NCBI RefSeq assembly: GCF_024347315.1
Contig: NZ_AP025461.1
Location: 806,001-870,000 of the forward strand
Length of the DNA stretch: 64,000 nucleotides
DNA from: Vibrio atlanticus
GTDB lineage: Bacteria; Pseudomonadota; Gammaproteobacteria; Enterobacterales; Vibrionaceae
Direction: 5' to 3'
Shown here: positions 7,872 to 15,557 of the stretch, piece after piece
Layout of the letters: every line of letters starts with the position of its first letter
Position numbering within the stretch: the stretch's first letter is position 1
Notes under the pieces: model-generated
The model's input: the letters and a program-made list of their open reading frames with translations, nothing else
Databases searched by the model: none
Told to the model about the DNA's origin: nothing
Made by a program: the position numbers and the translations under genes

Positions 7872-9022
7872 TGAAGTTAAATATCGACTTTGGCGCCCTG
7901 TATAAAGCTATTGCCCCGTTGGGGGCAGTGAGATCTGATTTTACCTTAACAAGGCGCTCAGACAATCTAGAGAGCGTTACTCGTGGTCTAGTTCAAGGCA
8001 AGGTATTAGGTAAAGACATTCAGTTAGATGAGATTGACGGCTCAAATGGTGTACTAAGTTACGACGGTCATCAGGTAATGCTCTACATACCCGACCAGGG
8101 GCCAAGCATAAGCGAAGTTATTAGTAACGGTAAGTGTAAGTCGGCAAGACGTGTTCATGTCGCAGAGTGTAAAACAATAATTGATATGCGCGAAAAAGGG
8201 CGTTTTCACAATAGATATGTGGTGACAAGTCGAATCGATGGCAAGTTTCCGGTCTTTGGTCGTTCTTTTCACTCAGGTCAGGACTCAAAGGGTGAATCTG
8301 ATTTATCACCATGCATTATGTGTATGAAGGAACTGAATGTAGAGGGCTATACCGAGAAGACATACGAGGAGCAGAAATCGTTCATTGCCAATTTCTCGTT
8401 CGTGAGGTTATTTGAGTCATACAGTTCCCACTTCGAGACATTACCAACCTCTACTGCTGATTATTACAGAGGCGGGTACTCTCCTGATTGGGCATCGATA
8501 TCATCGAGCTTCAGAAGCGAACTGAATTACACCTGTCAACATTGCAGTGTTTGCCTAAAAGATCACAAAAAGCTACTTCACACTCACCATGTTAACGGGA
8601 ACAAGACAGACAACAAGAGGGCGAACCTTAGAGCCTTGTGTGCTGACTGTCACAGGAAACAGCCTCATCATGGTCACTTGTGCGTGAGCAACGAGACAAC
8701 TTTGACCATCAACAGGCTAAGAGAAGAGCAGGGCGTTGTAACTCCGTTTGACAGCTACCAAGATCTAATGCTTTATGCCGATCCTGCTCTTGTTGGCTTA
8801 ATATCAAAGTGTCAAAAGAATCGACTTCCCTGTGGTCAGGTTGGCGTAAGTAAGAACATAAAGGGAAGTGAAGTCTCTATTGACTTGTGTTGGGATAATC
8901 AGAAAGTGGCGGTGGTGATTAATCACAAGAGCTCTAGAGAGCTTAAAGGCGCAGGATGGTCGGTCTATACAGTTCAAGACGCATTAGATAGATTTGATTT
9001 GTTTCAAGGCGAGGTTAGATAG
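7871..9022 (+). CDS. zorE: ZorE-like HNH endonuclease, probable Zorya effector
   Basis: A 383-residue protein with an HNH nuclease domain at about residues 218-268: a zinc knuckle (Cys222/Cys225 and Cys257/Cys260) and the core LHTHHVNGNKTDNKRANLR. His239 or His240 and Asn252 are the likely catalytic residues. The N-terminal 200 residues match nothing I recognise and contain another CxxC (residues 148-151). The C-terminal 100 residues (IDLCWDNQKVAVVI, GAGWSVYTV) look like a separate alpha/beta domain. Type II Zorya is defined by ZorA, ZorB and the HNH protein ZorE, which is thought to nick or degrade phage DNA. The gene starts within the zorB stop codon (TGATG). Confidence 0.85.
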   Translation: MKLNIDFGALYKAIAPLGAVRSDFTLTRRSDNLESVTRGLVQGKVLGKDIQLDEIDGSNGVLSYDGHQVMLYIPDQGPSISEVISNGKCKSARRVHVAECKTIIDMREKGRFHNRYVVTSRIDGKFPVFGRSFHSGQDSKGESDLSPCIMCMKELNVEGYTEKTYEEQKSFIANFSFVRLFESYSSHFETLPTSTADYYRGGYSPDWASISSSFRSELNYTCQHCSVCLKDHKKLLHTHHVNGNKTDNKRANLRALCADCHRKQPHHGHLCVSNETTLTINRLREEQGVVTPFDSYQDLMLYADPALVGLISKCQKNRLPCGQVGVSKNIKGSEVSIDLCWDNQKVAVVINHKSSRELKGAGWSVYTVQDALDRFDLFQGEVR

Positions 9023-9379
9023 CCAATTTCCTTAGCCTTGACCATTTAAAAGTCTAACGTGCTTTGGGCCATTAATTTGAGCTGTGTTTAAGGTAACCGA
9101 TGGGTTGGCCTTCCCCTTCTTATATGAGAAGTCGCATTAATCGTTATTTTTAAAATCTTAGGGGTTTATATACTTAAAGTATTAAATCCCTACCAGGCCT
9201 TGTTGATGCTCTGAACACTTCCGCCCATATCCACAGCATAGCCTCATGTCTACGCCTCGTCCAAGAACAACAGTTGATCTTGAAAGTTCCTGGGAGTTTT
9301 CGAGCACTGAATTATGGCAGATTTCCATAAGAAAACACGGTGGTATAGAGTGGCACGACTTGCCATTGAGTAATTACGT
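9023..9379. other. Unassigned stretch after the Zorya-type operon
   Basis: About 350 bases between the nuclease gene and the first IS remnant. A short rightward frame (9246-9434) runs into the IS remnant and has no recognisable content. The stretch may itself be decayed mobile DNA. No terminator with a clear T run was seen directly after 9022. Confidence 0.35.
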
Positions 9380-9486
9380 TAACATGATGTATGGAGTTCA
9401 CTCCCTCCTTTTTAATCTAGACTTAGGAGAGTGAGAAAAGACTGATGGTCCCAATGTGTTGACTAAAAATGTCATCGCTATCGACT
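9380..9486 (+). mobile_element. Left-end remnant of an IS1111-group (IS110 family) element
   Basis: These about 107 bases align with the left end of the intact element at 24037-24146. Both share the run AACATGATGTATGGA, the CACTCCCT stretch, and the start of the transposase gene (TTGACTAAAAATGT, then ATCGCTATCGAC versus ATCGCGATCGAC). The match stops where the terminus of the IS903-like remnant begins, so the element was cut by that insertion. The rest of the transposase gene is missing. Confidence 0.8.
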
Positions 9487-10341
9487 GGCGTCGTTGATCA
9501 AATCAGGTAAGGAATGTGGTTATCCCACTCAACTTACCTGTTAGTTTTTAATAGGCATACCTAGCCCTAAGACTTTGTTATTAGCTTTTATATTTGCCAA
9601 TGCCTAACCAACTTGAGTGTTGTAACATCTCAAACTCAATGTACTGCTAGTCAGTGCTTTATATCGAAACATTGCCGTTTCATAGATTGAGCTATCGTGA
9701 TACCCAGAGTCAGTTTTTCACTGAACTAGCGTATCGTTTATGAGCGCATCAATAGCTTTATTTCGAGGGTGTTCCTTGTCCCAATAACTAGCATTTTTTC
9801 TAGGAGGGATGAGAGGCTTGCAGCCCTTAGAGCGCAAGACTTCATGATACTTTTTGGTGTCGTAAGCACCATCACCTGACACCTCTAGAATGCTTCGGCG
9901 TGTTTGTTTCAGTAAGTTAGGGAGTACTTCTCCGTCTTTAACCGTCGATAAACTTAGTTCGACTGTAATTATTTCATGCGTGCTTGTATCGACTGTGATT
10001 TGCAGCTTTCACCAAACTCAATACTTGCAATCTGTCTCGTGTTTTTTGATTTTCCATTCACTTTCGCCATAAATCTTAAGGCCAGCCGTATCAATGGCTA
10101 GATGCTGTATCACCCTCTCGTTTTTGTTTTAAGGGAAATCTCAACTTGCTTTGTGCCCACCCGTTTATCGCCTCTTCATTAACGCAAAAGGTCGGAGAGC
10201 GACGGTTAATGAGTGATTGGTTATATTGCTTCCAGTTGGTGGTTTTGTGACGAGGCTGGGGCATAAGGCTACAAAAGGTAGTGTACGTAGCTGACCAGAG
10301 CGTAGTTTCTAGATTTAATTCATTTAATTACGCAACAAGGC
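9487..10341 (-). mobile_element. Decayed IS5-family (IS903-like) element
   Basis: Imperfect terminal repeats are visible: GGCGTCGTTGATCAAATC at the left and the inverse of GCCTTGTTGCG at the right (10331-10341). They resemble the GGCTTTGTTG ends of IS903-type elements. The element is about 855 bp, shorter than the usual 1050 or so, because the transposase gene has an internal deletion. It sits inside the IS1111 remnant at its left side. Confidence 0.75.
9541..10264 (-). pseudogene. Broken IS903-like transposase
   Basis: Reading leftwards from ATG 10264, recognisable IS903-group transposase pieces appear in order: HKTTNWKQYNQSLINRRS, EEAINGW, then a jump of about 60 residues to LKQKREGDTAS. 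After a frameshift come IDTAGLKIYGESEWKIKKH, two in-frame stops, TVDTSTHEIITVELSLS, GDGAYDTKKYHEVL and IPPRKNASYW. The end is SLRCYNTQVG, a stop, then GLGMPIKN. There are several stops, one frameshift and one internal deletion, so it cannot be active. Confidence 0.85.
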
Positions 10342-10534
10342 TCCATCTAGACCTCCGTCAAATCAGACGTATCTCTATGGAGGAACAGACAAAAATAAGA
10401 AGATTATAAATATAAGTAATTGTTTTTAAATGTTAAATCAAAAGATCTATAACCTTATATTAAACGGGGTTAATATTTAAATGTCAAACCAGTGGGGCAT
10501 AATTGGCAGTATGATGTTCGACCGAATGATATCT

Positions 10535-10950
10535 AATTACTACCTTAAGGGGCTCATTTTCCTTCCTAGTTCATATTATAGTCAGTTCGTTGCTACCTTT
10601 TCTACAAGCTGAGCAATCGTAAAGTTGAAGAGGGATTGGCAGAGCGTGGTATCCATGTTGATCTCAATTTTGAATCGCTGGTTCATCGAATAAAGAAACC
10701 TGTCGTCTCTAGTCGAGGATGGAAGAGACGTTCATTATGTCAGGGTTAATGAGAGGACAATTGTAGGTTATGACAAGTGGAGGAATAAACGTAAATTTCA
10801 TGATGAGAAAGCGGTTCATGTATTCTTGAACAAGGTAATTGGTCATTAATCGTTTACTTGGAAGGTAGTTATCGATAAAAGTGGCGCTAACGCTCCATAG
10901 TATCAACGTCCAACTTTGGTTGATGGGGGCGATAATTAAAAATTGGGCAG
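10535..10950 (+). pseudogene. Broken IS6-family transposase fragment
   Basis: One frame from about 10549 reads GAHFP, two stops, VRCYLFYKLSNRKVEEGLAE and RGIHVDL, which matches the N-terminal half of IS6-family transposases. A second frame then reads RVNERTIVGYDKW and AVHVFLNKVIG, and after a stop WKVVIDKSGAN. The last motif is typical of the catalytic core. Frame changes, stops and missing ends show a decayed copy. No terminal repeats were recognised. Confidence 0.7.
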
Positions 10951-11127
10951 CTCAATAATCGTTAATATTTATCTGCTGGGATCCGTTTACGCCCTAGCAG
11001 CCTAATTGTACCTTAAAATTAGTACACTTTTATTTCATCATAATTTCTAGGTACAACCGAATTCATTATTTGTAAAGTTTTTTGGAAATGTGAAATTGGT
11101 CATCTTGTGGTTGGCTAGATAGTTGCC

Positions 11128-11219
11128 TTAATTTAATTTAATTTAATTTAATTTAATTTAATTTAATTTAATTTAATTTAATTTAATTTAATTTAATTTA
11201 ATTTAATTTAATTTAATTT
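11128..11219. repeat. ATTTA pentanucleotide tract (about 18 copies)
   Basis: There are seventeen perfect tandem ATTTA units at 11131-11215, with partial units at both ends. The tract stops 36 bases before the ATG of the chemoreceptor gene. A TATAGT box at 11223-11228 could serve as a -10 element, so the tract would occupy the -35 and upstream region. Such tracts change length by slippage and can alter promoter strength. Confidence 0.95.
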
Positions 11220-11255
11220 TGTTATAGTTCATTGTGGAATTTATAGAGAGATTTT

Positions 11256-13205
11256 ATGTTTAAAAACCTAAAGTTAGGTGTGAAAATTGGCGGAAGTTTT
11301 GGCGTTGTATTAACGTTGCTTTCTATAGCGTTGGTTATTGGGATATATTCAATTAAAAATGTGGATGATGAGATAGTTAAATATAGAACTCAAACGCGTC
11401 AAACGAACCAATTTAGTAAGTTACAAAGTAATATGTTGATGCTTCAAATTAATGTCAAAGATTTTCTTATAACAGAGAACGATAAAAATTTAAAGCAATA
11501 TTATTTTTTTATTAAAAAATTAAATAGCATTATCATGGAAGCAGATCAAGAAATTGATTTTTCAGGGCGGACAAATCTGGTTGAGAAAGTTGATACAGCT
11601 ATGAGAAATTATGAAATTGCTTTTGAGCGAGTAGTAAGTTTATTAGAACAAAAGGATACTATCCATAACTCAATACTAGTGCCTAGTGGTGAAAATATGA
11701 GCCGATTGATTGGCGATATCATTCAGTCTTCTTATGACGATGGTGATACTGAACTAGCCTACTATGCGAGCCATGTGCAAGAGAAAATGTTGCTTGGACG
11801 TCTGTTTGTTGTCAAGTTTCTTCAAAGTAATCAGACTGGTGATTTTAATATGGCGATTGAAAACATGGACAAAGCTTTAACAGATGAAATCAAAAAATTG
11901 AGCCTTCGCTTACATAACTCAGAACGTAGGGAGATACTAATAAAACTTACCCATTCTCATCTGAGCTATATTCAAGCGATGAGAGATATTCATGATTTAA
12001 TTGTTGAGCGAAATAACATCATTACTAACCATCTAGAAGCTATTGGTTCACAAGTAGATATTCTTGTTGATGAGATGAAGCAGATTGTTTTAAAAGAGCA
12101 AAATATTCTTGGGGTCGAACTTCAGGAACATACAGATAGAAGTGTAAAAATTACTCTTATCGTGTCTGTCATTGCTATTTTATTTGGTGGATTATGCGCT
12201 CATTTTTTGACTTTAGCCATCACTAAACCAATACAAAAAGCCGTCGATGCCGCTAATCAACTTGCTCAGGGTGACTTGGCTATTAACGTAGGGATAACGA
12301 GCAAGGATGAAACGGGCAAGCTTCTTGATGCGGTGCAAAATACCGCTGATCATCTTAAACAGATGATTTCTACTATTTCAACCGCGAGCAGTGAATTGGC
12401 TTCGGCTTCCGAGGAATTAGCTGTGGTGACAGAGCAGACTTCTAAAGGTATTGGTTTGCAAGAAACTGAAACAGAGATGGTTGCGACGGCCATGAATGAG
12501 ATGTCTGCGACGGTGCAGAATGTGGCGAACAATGCGGCTAAGGCATCGGACGCCGCCAATCAAGCTGATAAGGAAGCCATGTCAGGAGCGAAGGTAGTTG
12601 AACAAACTATTACTTCTATTAATTTACTGTCGCAAAGTGTGAATCATTCCTCTGGCAAAATGAATGAGGTGCAACTGGAAGTGCTGAACATCAGCAAGAT
12701 TCTAGCCGTCATACGAGAGATAGCTGAACAGACTAACCTACTTGCGTTGAATGCGGCGATTGAAGCTGCGAGGGCGGGAGAGCAAGGAAGAGGCTTTGCC
12801 GTTGTTGCAGATGAAGTGCGCTCATTAGCAGAAAGAACACAAGGTTCGACTTCTGAAATCCAAGCCATCATTGAGCAACTTCAGGTGGGAACTAAAAGTA
12901 CAGTAGAAGCGATGGATCAAGGTAAAATACAGGCTGATAACTGTGTAGCACAAGCAGCGAATGCTAGTTCAGCCCTCCAAGCCATTACCTCTGCAATTAA
13001 TACAATTAACGAGATGAATATGCAAATTGCTAGTGCCTCTGAGCAACAAAGCATAGTGGCTGAAGATATCCATCAGAATGTTGTTAACGTGAAACATATT
13101 GCTGAGGAAAATGCGGTTGCTGCTAACCAAACCAGTGCTTCGAGTACAGAGATAGCACGTCTTGCTGGAGATTTGGGGCAATTAGTTTCTCAGTTTCAAG
13201 TTTGA
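11256..13205 (+). CDS. Methyl-accepting chemotaxis protein
   Basis: Chemoreceptor of 649 residues. Membrane helix 1 spans about residues 10-32, followed by a long helical periplasmic sensor domain (about 34-295) and membrane helix 2 (about 298-320). A HAMP domain ([19 protein letters not shown]) comes next, then a full signalling domain. The highly conserved tip at about 488-530 ([20 protein letters not shown]) binds CheA and CheW. The size of the sensor region suggests a four-helix or bimodular helical ligand domain; the ligand is unknown. There is no C-terminal NWETF-type tether. An AGAGAG ribosome site lies 6 bases before the ATG. The upstream ATTTA tract may make expression variable. Confidence 0.95.
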   Translation: MFKNLKLGVKIGGSFGVVLTLLSIALVIGIYSIKNVDDEIVKYRTQTRQTNQFSKLQSNMLMLQINVKDFLITENDKNLKQYYFFIKKLNSIIMEADQEIDFSGRTNLVEKVDTAMRNYEIAFERVVSLLEQKDTIHNSILVPSGENMSRLIGDIIQSSYDDGDTELAYYASHVQEKMLLGRLFVVKFLQSNQTGDFNMAIENMDKALTDEIKKLSLRLHNSERREILIKLTHSHLSYIQAMRDIHDLIVERNNIITNHLEAIGSQVDILVDEMKQIVLKEQNILGVELQEHTDRSVKITLIVSVIAILFGGLCAHFLTLAITKPIQKAVDAANQLAQGDLAINVGITSKDETGKLLDAVQNTADHLKQMISTISTASSELASASEELAVVTEQTSKGIGLQETETEMVATAMNEMSATVQNVANNAAKASDAANQADKEAMSGAKVVEQTITSINLLSQSVNHSSGKMNEVQLEVLNISKILAVIREIAEQTNLLALNAAIEAARAGEQGRGFAVVADEVRSLAERTQGSTSEIQAIIEQLQVGTKSTVEAMDQGKIQADNCVAQAANASSALQAITSAINTINEMNMQIASASEQQSIVAEDIHQNVVNVKHIAEENAVAANQTSASSTEIARLAGDLGQLVSQFQV

Positions 13206-13482
13206 TATATCTGGATAACTCAGTGAACTTACCAAGTAAAATGATTTTTCATAACAAAATGTATGAGTTTAAAAAAATCCCTTTTTTAAGTTCTACGGCA
13301 TGTCATATTTAAATTTTTGCTTGCTCAAAGAAGCTAGACTGGAAATAAGGCGGGAAATAGGCTTATTTGTTGACCATACTTCTGTCTTAGATAGAAAAAT
13401 ATGTCGCCATCCTGCCGCCATTAGTAATTTTATATCAATGTAAGTTTTTGTTTTTAAATTACTTATGTTCTCATTGTATATA

Positions 13483-13617
13483 ATGGCTTCTTTGATTCAA
13501 TCAGGCCTAGATCTAACACCAATCATTACTCACCACTACAAAGTGGACGACTTCCAGAAAGGCTTCGACATGATGCGCTCTGGTATGTCAGGTAAAGTAA
13601 TCCTAGATTGGGAATAA
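13483..13617 (+). pseudogene. tdh: 3' remnant of L-threonine 3-dehydrogenase
   Basis: Only the last 44 codons of tdh remain ([37 protein letters not shown]), ending in TAA. They match the C-terminus of Vibrio and E. coli Tdh, a protein of about 343 residues. The zinc- and NAD-binding parts, and kbl which normally precedes tdh, are absent. The sequence before about 13470 is unrelated, so this marks a rearrangement breakpoint. The original terminator at 13655-13687 is still in place. Confidence 0.85.
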
Positions 13618-13654
13618 TTCTGAATTAGGAAGCTAACTTAAGAAAGCTTAATAG

Positions 13655-13687
13655 AAAGGCGACAGTTATTACTGTCGCCTTTTTTGT
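13655..13687 (+). terminator. Rho-independent terminator of the former tdh
   Basis: Stem AGGCGACAGT / ACTGTCGCCT with a TATT loop, followed by six T. Confidence 0.9.
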
Positions 13688-13754
13688 GTCTATCTCGCCT
13701 TGATATGTGTTTGCACTTTTAGAAATGCTTGTGACAAGAAGAGCACATAACAAA

Positions 13755-13783
13755 GGGCGACATGATCAAAGGTCCTGTCGCCC
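13755..13783 (-). terminator. Terminator of the DUF819 gene
   Basis: Inverted repeat GGGCGACA / TGTCGCCC. Read leftwards it is followed by TTTGTT. It lies 25 bases past the stop of the gene at 13808. Confidence 0.75.
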
Positions 13784-13807
13784 ATATCGCTTTTATTTCG
13801 AGGCTTA

Positions 13808-15031
13808 TTAACCCGCAGCAGCCTGCATGATGAGACCACAGATGTAGGCACCGTATGTACCTAGAGCGTAACCCAATACCGCCATTAGGATACCTACTGG
13901 CGCTAATGCTGGGTGGAACGCTGCTGCTACGATAGGAGCCGATGCTGCGCCGCCAACGTTAGCTTGGCTACCGACAGCCATGAAGAACAGTGGTGCACGG
14001 ATAAGCTTCGCCATCACAATCATTAGAATGGCATGGATAGTTAGCCATGTGATACCAATGAAGAAGTAGCCTGGATTGTCTAAGATAGCCGTCACATCCA
14101 TTTGCATACCGATAGTTGCAACTAGGATGTAGATGAACGCTGAACCTACCTTTGATGCGCCACTGTGCTCAAGACTGCGTGTTGATTTGAAGCATGAAGC
14201 GATGAGCGCGAACGTTGTCACCATTACGATTAACCAGAAGAAGCCTGATGTAAGGCTGTACTTCGCAAGCTCTGGAGCGTTGGTCGAGATCCAAGGTGCG
14301 ATTAGGTCACTGAATAAGTGAGCTAGACCCGTAAGACCAAACGCAATACCCGTGATCTTCATTAGATCAGTTGTGGTCGTTGGGCGAGCGTTCTCTTCTT
14401 GGTATTTAGAAACCGTCTCTTTTAGCTCTTCGATAGATGATGTGTCTGCTTTTAACCATGCATCAATTTTCTTCTGACGGCCTGCCATGATAAGTAACAC
14501 GGCCATCCAAATGTTCGCACAGATAACATCAACCGTAATCATTGCAGAGAACAGTTGGTCATCAACCTCGAACACTTCTTTCATTGCTGCTTGGTTTGCA
14601 CCGCCGCCAATCCAAGAACCTGCCACAGTTGTAAGGCCGCGCCATACATCGCCAGATACAAGGTCAGGGTTAACTTGGTCGATGATTAGAATCGCTAAAG
14701 GCCCGCCAATAATAATGCCGACAGTACCAGTTAGGAACATGATGACGGCTTTAGAACCAAGGCCAAATATTTTACGAAGGTCTGCTGAGATGATCAGAAG
14801 AACGAGTGCACTCGGTAATAGGTAGCGACTTGCAACGAAGTATAGCTTTGAGTTTGACGCATCGATGATGCCGAAGCTGTTCAGCAATGAGGGAACAAAG
14901 TAACAGAGCAATAGACCCGGAACGAACGAGTAGAATTTTTTCAGTGCGCTATTTTGGCTACTTTCCGTGATAAAAACACCGCCAAGAATAACAGCTAACA
15001 TGCCCATTATTACTGCATCATTAGTAATCAT
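13808..15031 (-). CDS. DUF819 family integral membrane protein
   Basis: Polytopic inner-membrane protein of 407 residues with about ten or eleven hydrophobic segments and a soluble helical loop near residues 190-225 (SSIEELKETVSKYQEENA). Characteristic DUF819 motifs are VAGSWIGGGANQAAMKE and VGSQANVGGAASAPIVAA. Members resemble two-fold pseudo-symmetric transporters, but their substrate is not established. A strong ribosome site (AAGGAGATAT) precedes the ATG. It is a single-gene unit with its own terminator and now sits beside the tdh scar. Confidence 0.9.
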   Translation of the reverse strand: MITNDAVIMGMLAVILGGVFITESSQNSALKKFYSFVPGLLLCYFVPSLLNSFGIIDASNSKLYFVASRYLLPSALVLLIISADLRKIFGLGSKAVIMFLTGTVGIIIGGPLAILIIDQVNPDLVSGDVWRGLTTVAGSWIGGGANQAAMKEVFEVDDQLFSAMITVDVICANIWMAVLLIMAGRQKKIDAWLKADTSSIEELKETVSKYQEENARPTTTTDLMKITGIAFGLTGLAHLFSDLIAPWISTNAPELAKYSLTSGFFWLIVMVTTFALIASCFKSTRSLEHSGASKVGSAFIYILVATIGMQMDVTAILDNPGYFFIGITWLTIHAILMIVMAKLIRAPLFFMAVGSQANVGGAASAPIVAAAFHPALAPVGILMAVLGYALGTYGAYICGLIMQAAAG

Positions 15032-15179
15032 TATTATATCTCCTTTAAGGTGAGCGCAACCGCCTCACTTTTTGAAGTGCAGGACTATACCGACAACTGG
15101 CATGCGTTACAAATTGTAACGATAGACATACTTTGAAATGTTTTTGTTAATTTTTATGGTTTGAATCTGTGAATGTGGA

Positions 15180-15353
15180 ATGTTAGTTATTGGCGATGTG
15201 AATGTTTTAGTGGCGACTTGTGAGGCGTGTTTAGATATATGCAATGTAACTCAAACGTTAGAGGATGGTCGCTACGAATTAGAACGACGACTGAAGGGCT
15301 TAAAAGAATGCATATATACCTGTATTGACGGTATGGTTTATGTGGAGAGGTAA
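15180..15353 (+). CDS. Possible small cysteine-containing protein (57 residues)
   Basis: The frame reads MLVIGDVNVLVATCEACLDI, then CNVTQTLEDG, RYELERRLKG and LKECIYTCID. It has five cysteines, including a C-x2-C-x3-C cluster, and an amphipathic helix-like middle. The composition looks protein-like rather than random. The ribosome site is weak (GTGGA directly before the ATG). I do not recognise the family. It lies in the 526-base gap between two leftward genes, and no other gene was seen there. Confidence 0.35.
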   Translation: MLVIGDVNVLVATCEACLDICNVTQTLEDGRYELERRLKGLKECIYTCIDGMVYVER

Positions 15354-15500
15354 TGTTTTATAAATGTAAAAAGTGAATTCATTTTTGACGGGTAACTTGA
15401 GATTGAAAATTATAACTGGATCACATAAATGTCGTGGTTCATCTGATTTAGGTTCCGTGTTTTGGCTTCATCGGTCGTGCTATTCGTATTTAGAGAATGA

Positions 15501-15525
15501 AAAAGCGACCCGAAAGCCGCTTTTT
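15501..15525 (-). terminator. Terminator of the Kef-type operon
   Basis: Inverted repeat AAAAGCG / CGCTTTT around a GC-rich loop. Read leftwards it ends in TTTTT, 33 bases past the stop of the antiporter gene. Confidence 0.75.
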
Positions 15526-15557
15526 GAGTGGTTGTTAACCTCGAATTTGAGCTCTGC

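Noticed and set aside
9246..9434. Rightward 62-codon frame
   Set aside because: It runs across the junction into the IS1111 remnant and has no family match.
10709..10906. Leftward 65-codon frame
   Set aside because: It is antisense to the decayed IS6-family transposase, whose motifs are readable on the plus strand.
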